64,000 nt of DNA from positions 42,384,424-42,448,423 of the forward strand of contig NC_054881.1 in assembly GCF_018320785.1 (NCBI RefSeq), read 5' to 3'. The position numbers and the translations under genes were made by a program. Source of the stretch: Cheilinus undulatus. Taxonomy: Eukaryota; Chordata; Actinopteri; Labriformes; Labridae. Of this stretch, positions 1 to 13,317 are shown one piece after another; the first letter of the stretch is position 1, and the number at the start of each line of letters is the position of its first letter. The notes under the pieces were generated by a model. It saw only the letters and a list, made by a program, of their open reading frames with translations. It searched no databases and had not been told where the DNA came from.

Positions 1-3000
1 CTGGAAGTGTCCTGATCCCTGCACAGAGAAGATGAGGATGATGATGCTGTGGTCCATGAAGGCCCGGTTCAGCTTGGTCTCGTTGCTCGGTGTGGTGGAC
101 CAGATCCCTCTCTGCTGGGAGATCTCGATGTTCCTCATGTTACTGCTCTTCATGATGAAATATCTGAGCGAGGGGAGGAGCTGCTGAGGAGACGCTGAGT
201 GAGACACCTGCATGGATGAAGAGCACGGATAGAAACGTCATCAGTAAAGTTTATAGAAGAACTGATCAATAAGTAAAGCCAGAGAGAGACAGAGAGGGAT
301 CTGCAGCTGCTGGTGGTCTACCACGGTCATGGATCGACATTTTCTCTGGTATTTAACAGTTAGATAAACCAGTTTTCTTCTAGTGGACCATCAGTGTCTC
401 CAATCATCTCTTATTGTATCATCCCCGTCTTAAATCTTTTCCCAGGTCTCAGAAATACACACAGGTGTGTATGGGGGTTTATAAAGCTCCTTACCTTTCC
501 AGAAGAGGCAGGACTATCAGTGGAAGTGTCCAGGATCCCAGAGGAGGAGGAGTTAGAGGAGGAGGCAGGGTCTTCTCCTGGCGTGGTCTCCTCCCGGCTC
601 TTGGACTTCATGTGAAGATGTCCTGACCTCGCTGGAGTCCGACATGACCTGAGGACGAGGAAAAACAAACCTCTGATTTTAATGAATGGGAACAGGACCG
701 AGGAGGACTGATAATGAGCTTTAGACTGTTTGTGGGCGGGGTTTCCTCATGGGGGTCAACCACACAGGTATATTAGCTTGGTCTGTTCTATAGACCATCA
801 GTAGATCTTCATCACTGATGACTGGCTATGAATGAAACCGTTCAGAAGGAATGTGTCGTCTTAACATTCTCCTGATGAATTTTGTCATAATATCGATAAT
901 AAATAAACGTACACAAAGATGGCCGTCGCTACCACCAAACATGGTGCTACCCTGTGGCCACCCCTGAGTTTATGTGTTGGTCCTCCTACCTCTCACTGCT
1001 GGACTGTGGCGGTATCTGGGCGCCGCTCCTGCAGGTCTTCACGGAGGTCTGAGGTACCTCCTCTGAGGACATGGGTCGAGGTCTCTGACCAATCCCCATG
1101 GGCTGCTGAAGCCCCGCCCCCTGCTCCTCTGCTGTTAGCACCTGAGGAACACAGATCACAGCTGATTGGTTTATTTATCCAACAGTTAAACTGGAGTCTG
1201 AGTGATCTATATTTATATTTATGTATTTAATATTTTCACCATAAACCATCAGGACCAGCAGCACAGAGCTGACTGGGTAAACTGGTGTGACTCTGAAAGA
1301 TTCAAATAAAAAAAGAAGAAGAAGACAGATAGCTGTTAGCAGTGAATGCTAGTTTGTTTTTCCCAGGTTAAATCCTGACAGAGCGCTCCTCAGATCTGTT
1401 CTCTGGTTCCGGAGTTCGGCGACCTTTAATCAACGTTTCACCTCAGAAATGTTCATTAATAAATAATAAAGTTAATAAATGTAAATGTGACTTTGACAGC
1501 CTCACAGAAGGTAGAGCTTGAACCCTCCGTGAGACTTCTGGTGGCCCCCCAGGGGGTCTGAGACCCAGGTTGGGAACCAATCTGTTCCATCCTCCTGTTG
1601 AGCGCCACACAGACTCAGGTTTGATAGAGAGGATACAGGAGGATGTTACTGCTCTCTGAACACACGGGGCGTTAGGACGCCATTGACCAGCAGACGACAG
1701 GAAGTCTGACATCTATGAAAACAAGCTCACTGTGAAATGTATGAAGGCTCTAGCTTTAATTTTAAATAAACTCAGACTTTAACGAAGGGAAGAGACGTAC
1801 CGTCACCAGCGTCCTGACCACGGCCTCGTCCTGCTGGCTCCACGGTTTAGACGGCCATCGGACTCTCCGGATGAACAGATTCTGCCACTTCTGCCTCAAA
1901 TCGAACACCAGACCAGCAGCCTGAAACACAGAGACTTATTAATTCTTACATTAAAACAACAATTTATTAATTACTATATTGAACAAAAATTTATTAATTA
2001 TTATATTAAACTGAGGCTGACTTTTTCTTTTTGATGGTTTTTACTTTAATCTGGACGCCGTGATTGATCAATGCTCCAGGTCATAAACACAAACATGTTA
2101 TAAATGATGGCGGCGTCTGCTCACCTCTCTGTCCATCTGAAACACCAGCCAATCATCAAGCTTCATCTCTGACAGCTCCTCCACCTCACTGTCACTGGTC
2201 TCCTCTGACGGAGCCTCTGAAAGACGCAAACAAGATACTTCTTCAAAACAAGATACTTCTTCAAACGAGATACTTCCTAAAATCAAGATTCTTCTTCAAA
2301 ACAAGATACTTCTTTAAATGGGATACTTCTTCAAAACAACATACTTCTTAAAACCAATATACTTCTTCAAAACAATATACTTCTTCAAACTAGATACTTT
2401 TTAAAACCAAGATACTTCTTCAAACGAGATACTTCTTAAAAACAAGGTATTTCTTCAAAACAAGATACTTCTTAAAATCAACACATATCAGCCTGACTGA
2501 AAGAAAAAAACAAGATCAGCATGGCTGTCTGACCTAGGTCTGTCTCCTTTATTACCTGTGTCTTTACTTCCTGTCCCCCAGCGTTGACCTAGCTCTGTCT
2601 CCTTTATTACCTGTATCTTTACTTCCTGTCCCCCAGCGTTGACCTAGCTCTGTCTCCTTTATTACCTGTATCTTTACTTCCTGTCCCCCAGCGCTGACCT
2701 AGGTCTGTCTCCTTTATTACCTGTGTCTTTACTTCCTGTTCCCCAGTGTTGACCTAGGTCTGTCTCCTTTATTACCTGTGTCTTTACTTCCTGTCCCCCA
2801 GCGTTGACCTAGCTCTGTCTCCTTTATTACCTGTATCTTTACTTACTGTCCCCCAGCGCTGACCTAGGTCTGTCTCCTTTATTACCTGTATCTTTACTTC
2901 CTGTTCCCCAGTGTTGACCTAGGTCTGTCTCCTTTATTACCTGTGTCTTTACTTCCTGTTCCCCAGCGTTGACCTAGGTCTGTCTCCTTTATTACCTGTG

Positions 3001-6000
3001 TCTTTACTTCCTGTCCCCCAGCAATGACCTAGCTCTCTCTCCTTCATTACCTGCGTCTTTGTGCCCGGCAGGTTCCTGGAGGGCGGAGTCAGGCAGTCTG
3101 GAACAGCCTCCAAAGATGGCGACAGTGATGGGCGTGATTACGGAACAGCAGCGGATGCTCGCTATCCTGTGACCTCGGCTCATCTCGTCATATATCAGCC
3201 AATCAGTGGGCAACTTCCTGGAGGACTTTAGAGAGTCGGCCTGCGGGTGACAGAAACCAGATTTGTTACACACAAATTAACCTGATTATTTATTTATAAA
3301 TCAGGAGGTGTTGTCAGGTTCAGTCTGGTTTTGAGGAGAAGACAGGGTCTTACATGAACCAGTAAGACTAGATTCGTCACAGGTAGGGTATTCTGTAGAT
3401 CATTCAGGTCTGTCATAGCTAAAGTCTTTTCAGTTACCATGGTGACCACAGAGAAACCCACAGAGAGGACTGGAGGTGGTTTCAGTGATCTCATGGTCCT
3501 ACCTCCTTGTTGTGGGCGGGGCTAAGGATGGATGTGGGGTGGAAGACGACCTTCTTCTCTCTGTTACTGGACAGCAGTGACGTCTCCTGGTTCATGTGGA
3601 CCAGGTTAGGATACATGCCGGCCACCAGAGCCGCCTTCACCACAGCCCAGTTCTCTGAATTCATGTTCACGTCACGGATATCGCTGCCGCCGCGAGCACG
3701 CACAAAACCTGTACCAGAGAGAGACATCATCATCATCATCACCATCATCACGTCAGTTAGAGAGTCTCCTTTACACAGAAGAACATTTTGTTTTATTTCT
3801 CCTGTATAAAAATAAACAGTGTATTTTAAATGGTCTGAAAAAGTTAAAAAAAACCCGACCAATAGCTCGTAGCTGTCCCAGCAGCTGAGTCCTCATCCCC
3901 AGGATCATGTCCATGGTCGCCTGAGACAGGAAGTTCTTCTCACAGAACGATCTCTCCCAGCCATCACTGCGAGCTTTCTGCCACGCCTGGAACAGACGAA
4001 AACACAGAGATTACAACATCCTGAATCAGTATGTTGTTATCTCTGAGCGGTAATTAGGGGTCCCCATTAGAGCCAGACATGACCATATATGGAGGGGTGG
4101 GCGGATCCAGAGAGGAAGGCGGGTTTACATGAAGAGAAATAATCCAGATCATTCAGAGAGCTTCACTCTGGTTTGTGAGAATCACCGATCAGGTTAGTGT
4201 CTGCAGGAGGAGAGGCCTCTAGTCAAACCACAGACAGGAACTTTATTAATCCAGAGGGAGAGTCAAGGTTCAAGGGATGCCAGCTTTAAGGCTCTGAGCA
4301 GGGCTGTGTAGTCCTGGAAAGTGCTGGAAAGTTACTGATAATTACCTGGAAGGCTCTCAGCAGGGCCATGTGGTCACTAAAGGTTCCAGAGGTGAAGCGT
4401 TTGCGGCACTGCAGGGCGGCTCGTTTCAGCGAGCTCTGAGCAGGCAGGATGAACGGGTCTCTGTAGGCCAGTGTGCAGGCAATGGTCAGAACCGGGTCCA
4501 AACATTTCAGGACCACGGCACACAGCACCATCTTCCCCAGGTGAGGCTCCACAGGTAGATCAGCCAGGTGGTAGCCCAGATCAGTGAGGTCCTCGTGTTG
4601 GTCCATGGCGTCGATCGTCTGAGAAGATAAATATGATTTACTGCTGGGGAACACAGTGTTACACTCCTATGTGCTTTTAAAAATGTTATTTTAATAATCA
4701 CTATCATAAAATAGCACCAGAGCTCCAAAAACCACCATATTTATAGTCTTAAGTCAGAGTTATAAATGCTGCTACCATAACCATCCTCACTGGTTTACTC
4801 TGAGTAAACAGGACATTTCCAGGGTCATGGAGCAGGATTTGATGTGTTTGTCACCTTCAGCATGTGCACGGCGTTCTTGATGGAGTGGGCGGGAGGAGGC
4901 TGAGGAGCTTTGGATAAAAACTCAGCGATAGGACACGAGGACGGAGCCAACAGTTTGGTCTGCAGACACAGATCCTGAAACAAAAGAAGGATTTTATTAG
5001 TAACATGGCATATTATCATTTAAAATGATTATTAATAGGATTATCAGTGATTCTCTTCTAGCTTAGAACTGCAGGACTGAGAATCTCCCACATAAACATT
5101 AAAGAGGGTTTTAACACGTTTCAGACATTTAAAGACAAACATCAAAAACAACAAATCTAAAACTAAAGAGTGTTTTTAATCTAATTTTCAACCTTTGCTT
5201 TGGGAAAAACATTATGGGTGATTTCTTATTTTGGACATCCATAAGGTAATTTAAAAAGCCCCAAAAATACACAATTATTTGAATTATTGATTGCTATACT
5301 TTTAGTGTTTGTATTAATATTGACATCTGTGATTTTATTTGTATTTATTTTAGTATTACTTTATTCCTGATGTTTGTAATTTTATTTGTATTTTTTATAG
5401 TATTACTTTATTCCTGGTGTTTGTAATTTTATTTGTATTTTTTATAGTATTAGTTTTATTCCTAATGTCTGTGATTTTATTTGTATTTATTTTATTATTA
5501 GTTTTATTCCAGATGTTTGTGATTTTATTTCTATTTATTCTAGTTTTAGTTTTATTCCTGATGTTTGTGATCTTATTTTTTATGTATTTTAATACCTGCA
5601 GAGGCATCCTGAGCAGCTGTGGCACCTGAAACTCCAGCATGTTACTGAATCGAAGTCGACTGAAGAGGTGGAAGCAGATCCCCGGTCTGCAGCGTCCCGC
5701 TCTGAGGAGACGTTTAAAAAAACAAGTTTAGAATAAATAGTTGTCATGTATCACTAGCTGGGTCTGTCAGCTGATCATTATCACATTCATATTAAAGGCA
5801 GCTGTATGTTTGATAAAAACAAGGATATAACTGAGGGCTGTGAGCATCAACAGGTAAATATAAATCTAAATATATTTTACATGTATAAATAAGAGCTGAG
5901 CGCATTACCTCCCCTTCCTCTGCAGGGCACTGGCTTTAGAGATCCAGACAGTCTTTAGCATGGTCACATGACTCAGTGTGTCAAAGGATTTCTGCAGCAG

Positions 6001-9000
6001 GAAAAGACTGAATTATCAGTTGATTAAGTCCATTCAGAGGTTTATCAGGACATTGTCTCTACACAGAGAAATCCAATCATTCTGATTATATGAGCTAGGA
6101 GTTTTTATATTCATCCTGAGCCGTTCTGTCTCTGACCTCTTTGACCTTTCCCGAGTCGATGACAAACACCACGTCGTTGATGGTGATGCTCGTCTCTGCG
6201 ATGTTCGTGGACAGAATCTGACGGGACAGAACGATCCGTTATAAACAAAAACCTCCTGGACTTCACTCAGAGCAGCAGAATTTCACCATCCTTTCTCCTT
6301 CATCGGGTCATAACGCTGCATTTAGAGCAACTATAAAATATTTACTGTCCCAATAAAGATAGTTTCATTCTAAAGTGATGATAAAAGCTTTTTCCTTTGG
6401 AATGGCAGGTAAAAATATTTTCATTTATTATCACTAGACTTATTTCCTTCTAATGTCATGATTACAGACTTACGATCTTCCTGATCCCGGGCGGACAGGC
6501 CTTCATGGCTTTCTTCTGATCGGACGTCTGCATGTCAGAGTGGAGCGTGAACACCTGGTACCTGATGGAAACACGCCGCCGTCAGTCTACAGACTAGACT
6601 ATGATTGATCATCAGCTGAGTATACAGCAGTTATTGTGAAGAAGAAGAGAGGGGACATCCTATCAGCTTAGATGTTGCTTAATGTAGCTGATGATAGACA
6701 TGGTCACACTAACAGACAGGGACGCCAAATATCACGCCATTATGGAATCACTATGAATGTCTAACAATGGCAGAGCTTCATTACGGCAGCGTCACAAACA
6801 GACTCTGTAAAAACACCTTCAGACCGGCTGACTACAAACAACAGGAGCGGGACTGATCCAGGGATCTTAGAGAAAGTTCTCAATCACAGACTGAATCATG
6901 TAAAACAGGATTCTATTGATAAACATCACTGAAGTAATCAGATCATTACTATCACCTGATAATTCCTGGTATATTCCTGACCACAGTATCAGTATTCTTC
7001 AGATTAACCAGTCTTAATTCAGCAATTCTTACATCGTTCATCTCCTGCTGCGGGTAAAATCTCACCTGTCAGGGTGCACGGTGAATCTCTGATCATCAAA
7101 GAGGATTCGATCCCTGAGAGACACGATCTCATCATATCCAGGGAGGAAAATCAACACAGCACCTAAAACACACAGAACAGTCTGTAACAGTTTATAATGA
7201 AGGTGGAAAGATCAATAAACATGACTGTCAGCCAATCTGTCAATCATGAGTGGATTTATTGATTAGATATTTCCTATCGATGTCAAGACATAGGCCATAA
7301 TAATCAAGTGTTAAACCCAAGCATGTCCTCGTCATTGGCCGTAATAATCTAATGTTAAACCCAAGCATGTCCTCGTCATTGGCCGTAATAATCTAATGTT
7401 AAACCAAAGCATGTCCTCGTCATTGGCCGTAATAATCTAATGTTAAACCCAAGCATGTCCTCGTCATTGGCCGTAATAATCTAATGTTAAACCCAAACAT
7501 GTCCTCGTCATTGGCCGTAATAATCTAATGTTAAACCCAAGCATGTCCTCGTCATTGGCCGTAATAATCTAATGTTAAACCCAAGCATGTCCTCGTCATT
7601 GGCCGTAATAATCTAATGTTAAACCAAAGCATGTCCTCACCATAGGCCGTAATAATCTAATGTTATACCCAAACATGTCCTCACCATAGGCCATAATAAT
7701 CTAATGTTACACCCAAACATGTCCTCACCATAGGCCGTAATAATCTAATGTTACACCCAAACATGTCCTCACCATAGGCCGTAATAATCTAATGTTAAAC
7801 CCAAACATGTCCTCACCATAGGCCGTAATAATCTAATGTTACACCCAAACATGTCCTCACCATAGGCTGTAATAATCTAATGTTAAACCCAAACATGTCC
7901 TCACCATAGGCTGTAATAATCTAATGTTATACCCAAACATGTCCTCACCATAGGCCGTAATAATCTAATGTTAAACCCAAGCATGTCCTCACCATAGGCC
8001 GTAATAATCTAATGTTACACCCAAACATGTCCTCACCATAGGCCGTAATAATCTAATGTTACACCCAAACATGTCCTCACCATAGGCTGTAATAATCTAA
8101 TGTTAAACCCAAACATGTCCTTACCGTCAGCCGTGGTGGAGCAGATGTTGTGCAGCAGGTTCATGAGGAGGTTCAGGTCGACTCTCTCGTCATCAAAGCT
8201 GTGATGATACAGTTTGAGTAACTCCTGCTCCTCTGCACTCAGCTCCACATCTCCACTCTGGAGCAGAGATGATTCATCGATACCACCACCATCTAAAGGA
8301 CTGAGCATTCAGAGGATCAATACATTAATGAAGCAGAACTTCCTCCTGGTGCTGATCTACCTGTGTAAGGCAGTAATATATGAGCAGTGAATGTCCAGCA
8401 GTGGTTCCAGAAGGGTCGAGCTAGTTTCCATGCTAGTTTGTAGAATTCTTCTCACTGAGGTTTGGTGCTTATTGACATTATCAATCATTAAAATAACAGA
8501 TGCTGTTTTGTTTGAAAATTTGGTCTCAGGAAAGTATACATTTGAACAGAATTCATCCAAATCAGGCTGAAGTCTACGTCACACTCACATGGAGGATCTG
8601 AGGAGGTCGACAACGTCTGTCTGCTGGAAGTGTTGAGCAAAGTCCAATGGCGTCCTGAAAACGGATAAAAATGACCAGTCAGCGATTATTCAGAGATTCT
8701 TCGTACATACAGAGATCGTTCTTAACATAATGATCTATAAATATAACACTGTAGTTCCTACCATCCATTAGAGGCCTTCATGTTGACGTCTGCTCCCATA
8801 TTCAGCAGCTGCTCCACCTGCATGATGAAGCCCCGCCCAGCCGCCACCATCAGAGGGGTGGAGCCTGTCTCACTGTGTCTGTAGTCCACTGAAGAACGAC
8901 ATTTAAACAATTAATATCTCAACCATTTAGAAACTCAGCTCTGCTGCTAATCCCACAAATGCATGTTCCTTACAGATGTGGCTCCATTTAAAAAAGACAA

Positions 9001-12000
9001 GACTTTACTTCACTAGAGGATTTACTGACAGGAAGCATTATTACAACACAGAAATAATCTAGCAAACACTCAATAACTGACCTTTTCTGCTGAGTATATA
9101 TGTAAGTAGAATACTGTATCTCTAATACAATATATATGTACATTTAATGGTGCATATCTCTAATACAGGATTATTTTATTATATATGTACATTTGATGGT
9201 GTATGTCTGAGGAAAGTGTTCGTACCGTTGACACTCTCATACAGGATGAGGTTAAACAGCTGAGTGAAAGCTTCCTCTTCCTCATGGAGGAAGATTCTGG
9301 AAATACAGCTGTCCATCTCCTTCTGAATCCACGGCTCCACCTCCTCTACTTCCTGATAAACAACAACAACACGACGACAGGAAGTCGTTACACAAACAAA
9401 CACGGGCGTTTCTGGATGCAGATAGACGGTCTGTCTCTAATAAAGCTGTAACAGCTCTATAGATCTATAAACCTACATATTTACTTCATATGTGAGTTAT
9501 TAATGGATTTAAGATGATGGAGCTGGTTATGAATGTTAACCCTCCTGCCTCACACTCTGACAGCACCACAATAAACGGGACATTTAAGTCATGTTACTGT
9601 TCAGTCAGACTCCATACACGAGTTTGGGTTGACGTTTACTGTGTTGATGTTTACCGTGTGTCGCGTCGGTGCGTCTCCTCGTTCCTGTTGTTCGTTAGGA
9701 CCAGCACTTCGAGGGCTCTGCCTCCCTCCGTCTCCAAGTGAGCAGTTCTCCACGGCTTTGCACCAATCAGAGAGCTGCTTCTGACTGTGCTCCTCTGATG
9801 ATGGGGACACAGAGTGAACAGGTACAGGAGGGTTAACCACATGTGAGATAAAGGGGAGCGTAAGGCTCTTAGAATAGTACATGAGAGCGTCTCACTCCTC
9901 TCGGTGTCCTCGTTGTATTTCTTCATGTCATCGTTGTCGCTGTTGAAGCCGGTCAGCCTCAGGACGTCCTCCAGGAAGAGCTCCTTCACCTCGAACTGAC
10001 GACCTTTCACTGGAATAAAGAAACACTCTGGAATAATAAACCCACTTTCAGCTGAGCTAGGAGACAAACATCCAGGCTTTAGTCCAGAATCAGAATAATG
10101 AAATTAAACTCCTCTCAGGGTTCGCCATGTTTGCTGTGTTCACACTGAATGCTCTACAGGAGATATTTAGATTTCTCAGAGATCTGCAAGCTCCTCTATG
10201 AACCAGTCAGCTGTTTTAATTTCAGTCAAACATTCTCTCATTATGTTGACAATGAAGAGCAAAGAAGTAGGATGTTCAGCAGCTGAACAGACCACTAACT
10301 GTTGGTATCTGCCTATTTAAACCCTGATGATCTCCATGCTGACAGCTCTCCTCTGTCTGTGGTCACATGACTCTCACACAAACAAACAAACACATAAACA
10401 GAAAGAGCAGGGCTGACGTTTGATGACGGGACAGTTCCCAAAGTAGTTGATGAACAGGTCGACGTCCAGCGCGGCGCTGGACAGGATCAGTTTGAGGGAC
10501 GGGATCTTCTGGAGGACGTCTCTCATCTTAATGAGCAGGAAGTCTGTCAGACCATCTCGCTCGTGGACCTCATCCTGGAAATAAAAAACACGCAACAGAA
10601 ACACAGCATGAAGATAGGAGGGTCCATGTGACGTCTGTCTGAGCCGTCCAAATATTCACACGCATCAGAGAACCTCTGCATTAGAGCACCAATCAGTGCC
10701 TGTTACTGGAACGCTCCAGAGTCAGGGTCTAGTCCTGGACCAGGTCTTTACAGGTCTGTAAAGTTAAAGTTTGAGTCTCTCAGGTTAGATTTCAGGTTGT
10801 TTATCTGAGATTAAAGTGGTAGTAATCTGGATGATAACGTCCCTAAATTCCTGCTTCTTTGCTGATGTGCTGCTCACCACTATGACGTGTGTGACCGTGG
10901 TCAGGCTGGCGTCTCCGGCCATCAGTGTCCTGAGGAAAACGCCGCTGGTGCAGAAGGTCAGAAGAGTCTTTGGGGAAACTCTGAGAGGACAGAAACAACC
11001 AGGAAGAGCTAGTTATCAGGGATAAAGAGAAAAACACAGTAAAACCAGAGGAAATCATTGGTTCTAGAGCTGTCAGGAGAATCTTCAGACATCTAAACAT
11101 GATCCAGGACATCTTTGAACCAGGACATCTTTAAACCAGGATATCTTTGAACCAGGACATCTTTGAACCAGGACATGTTACATCGGTAAAAATCTATCTG
11201 CTAATTTTAAAACTCTGGCATCACTTGCTGTAATTACTCCGTCCAATCAGCTCGTCTTCCTGTCTCTGTGTGATCACATGATCTTATTGCCTATAAGCAG
11301 CCTTTAAAAGGAGCTAAAGGATGGCAGATGTGGGTACCTGCTCTCCAGTCTGATGTGATATCCCACCGTCTGGCCCACGCTCTCTCCTCTCTCCGCCGCC
11401 ACTCTCTCGGCCACGGCGATGGCGGCGAGTCGTCGAGGCTGCGTGCAGAAGATCCTGCAGGGCTGCTCTGTCCTGCTGCACTCGTCCAGGATAAACTGAG
11501 GGATCTGTCAGGAAATATTTAAACATCTGATCACTCTGAGGAAGATTTCTGTGACCTTTGTTTTACTTCAGGCATTATCGTTCTAACTTTTGATGCAGTG
11601 ACGAGTTTAACCGCCATCTGCATGAAAAAGATGAAGAATGTTAAAAAGAAACCATTAAAATCAGGATTTATTACACCACTCTGATGTGTCAATCCCATTT
11701 CTATCTTTTACCCCTCCATCTCTAGCACTCCCCTCAAATGGAGTGACAGGTGTAGTGGTGAAATCTGCTCCTGAGGAATGTGACGACCCTCTTCTTCCTG
11801 TTTCATCATCAGTACTCGCTGACAGCGGTGACGGAAACAGACGGCCTGGACATTTTTGCAACGCTTATTTAAATTATAACACTGAACCAGGACATCAGAG
11901 TGCTGCTGTGCTGTTCAAATCTCACTGATGATTCTCAACGCCTTCTGGGAGATTTCCCATAACACTTGGTTCATAGTGTTCCTCTGTAAAATCTCTGTTC

Positions 12001-13207
12001 GAGGGTCCATGTAGTCCTAGACCTTCACTCTCCATTCAAGAACCAGGACAGAACCAAACAGATCTGTCTGTGTGTTCAGAATCACAGCAAAGTTTAAATC
12101 TTAGTACCTGGGCAGCCATTGTCTCAAGGTGAGCCTCACCTGTGTGGTCTTCCCAGAGCCGGTCTCCCCCAGCACCAGCACCACCCGGTGGTCTCTGATG
12201 AGCTGCAGGATCTCGTCCTGGCGTTCATGGACGGGTAGAGAGCGTCTGAAGGCGTCCAGCTCTGACGGGTTCCTCCTCTGAGGAACCATAGGGATCCCGT
12301 TATTCAGACGGCCGCTGGTTCTGGTTCTGTCTGAGCCACTGTCTGAGGAGAGATGTGATTGGCTGAGCTGATTATCTTGTCATGAATGAACAATATGCCC
12401 CGCCCAAAGAGGCTAAAAGAGACCTTCATCGTAAACACCTAGCCATCATTGAACCATTGTCTACCTTTCTCTGACAGCGCTCACACTACATGCTCAACTA
12501 TTTCTCTAGACGTGACTGTGAAGTGTATTGCGGGAGGGCGGCCCTGACCAGAGTCTGAAGACGGAGACGTGCTGCTCTGCTTCCCCGGCTGCAGCTCCAG
12601 ACGTTCCTTCATGCTGAGGGGGAACCTCTGCAGCAGGCTACCCATAGAAAACAAGGAATTATGGGATAGAGCCAGAAGCATGGTGGGCCGGGGCTTGTCT
12701 GATCCGTCCTTCTTCCTGAGGGTGAGGAAACGCTTGGACCCTTTCCTGAAACAAGCAAGGATTCCTTTAGATGTTCGCTGGTTTTTATTCAATGAAAACG
12801 TTGACTGATGGTCTGAGCTAAACTCACCCTTTGCTCTTAGAGATGTAACCCAGAGACTGAGCCATTCGATGGATGAACGCTCGCTCTGTGCTCGTCAGCG
12901 AGGAGGGAAACTCCATCTCTGCTCCGTCAGAGAGAGGACACAGAGTTAGGATGATCAGAACCTGATGATCAGCCTCTATCTCTGTCATTTAAACATAATT
13001 ATTCATTATTAAAGAGATCAAAATAAAAGATATTTGACCGCTGATACCTTTGTCATCACTGTAGCGAAACCTCTCCAGGGCCACATTAACGGCGATCTTC
13101 ACCTCCTCATCAATGCGGATGTCCTTCAGCCCTTTAGAGCTCCTCCCTCTGCTCGATGACTTCTGGTTCTTTGGAGGTCTGAGTGACGATGAACCGGAGT
13201 ATGCCAT
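1..13207 (-). CDS. ythdc2: YTHDC2, m6A-reader 3'-5' RNA helicase (3' end cut by window)
   Basis: YTHDC2 binds m6A RNA and unwinds it 3' to 5'; in vertebrates it drives germ cells into meiosis. Visible coding exons from the 5' end: 13048-13207, 12828-12918, 12549-12745, 12140-12342, 11338-11504, 10878-10980, 10418-10574, 9896-10009, 9655-9794, 9226-9352, 8762-8888, 8589-8654, 8125-8300, 7066-7162, 6474-6561, 6137-6217, 5909-5991, 5596-5701, 4855-4974, 4346-4618, 3860-3986, 3503-3708, 3051-3240, 2125-2216, 1801-1920, 990-1141, 495-648 and 1-183. The order is R3H region ([15 protein letters not shown]), Walker [23 protein letters not shown] box, SAA motif, ankyrin insert ([11 protein letters not shown]), [32 protein letters not shown]2 and OB parts, serine-rich linker, and the YTH start with the cage tryptophan in [10 protein letters not shown]. 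All borders used are GT-AG and in phase. The start is MAYSGSS after a short 5' UTR exon. The window ends inside YTH. Confidence 0.96.
1535..1597. mobile_element. hAT (Charlie-like) terminal fragment
   Basis: GGTGGCCCCCCAGGGGGTCT followed by GAGACCCAGGTTGGGAACC resembles the terminal repeat of common fish hAT elements. No second end or target duplication was found nearby. Confidence 0.4.
2222..2490. repeat. Short-unit minisatellite (AACAAGATACTTCTTCAAA-like)
   Basis: About 14 imperfect units of 17-20 bp, in the ythdc2 intron just upstream of the acceptor of exon 2125-2216. The array ends only a few bases from that acceptor, but the unit does not contain an acceptor. Confidence 0.85.
2535..3050. 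repeat. 55-bp minisatellite in register with a ythdc2 5' splice site
   Basis: Nine units at exact 55-bp spacing (the ATTACCTG landmark begins at 2551, 2606, 2661, 2716, 2771, 2826, 2881, 2936 and 2991). The tenth position, 3046, is the real donor of exon 3051-3240. On the minus strand each unit carries ACAG|GTAATAAAGGAGA, nearly the same as the real junction GCAG|GTAATGAAGGAGA. Confidence 0.95.
5330..5592. repeat. AT-rich tandem repeat, about 49-60 bp
   Basis: Diverged units built around TTATTCCTGATGTTTGTGAT followed by TTTTATTTGTATTTATTTTA. The array starts within about 20 bases of the donor of ythdc2 exon 5596-5701, on the intron side. No GT donor copy is kept in the units. Confidence 0.75.
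7284..8124. repeat. 44-bp minisatellite in register with a ythdc2 5' splice site
   Basis: About 19 units of 44 bp with core CCGTAATAATCTAATGTTAA. The last spacing lands exactly on the real donor of exon 8125-8300. On the minus strand about eleven near units keep ATG|GTGAGGACATG beside the real ACG|GTAAGGACATG; the far units read GACGAGGACATG and have lost the GT. Confidence 0.95.
11109..11178. repeat. 17-bp tandem repeat (AACCAGGACATCTTTGA)
   Basis: Four to five units of AACCAGGACATCTTTGA in the ythdc2 intron between exons 11338-11504 and 10878-10980. Confidence 0.75.
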
Positions 13208-13317
13208 GGCACTGCGACACAACCAGGGTGAGGAAACAATGACAAGAACAAAACAACAATAAAACAACAATAAAAACACTAAAAAAACAACAACAATAAA
13301 ATAACAAGAATAACAAC

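Noticed and set aside
919-1230. A 103-codon plus-strand frame
   Set aside because: Antisense to ythdc2 exon 990-1141, whose minus-strand product matches the family.
5395-5640. Asparagine- and lysine-rich minus-strand frame
   Set aside because: Read-through from ythdc2 exon 5596-5701 into the AT-rich intronic repeat.
8033-8308. C-terminal extension of ythdc2 exon 8125-8300 into the 44-bp array
   Set aside because: The family sequence continues in exon 7066-7162 and the donor at 8124 is good, so the extension is intron.
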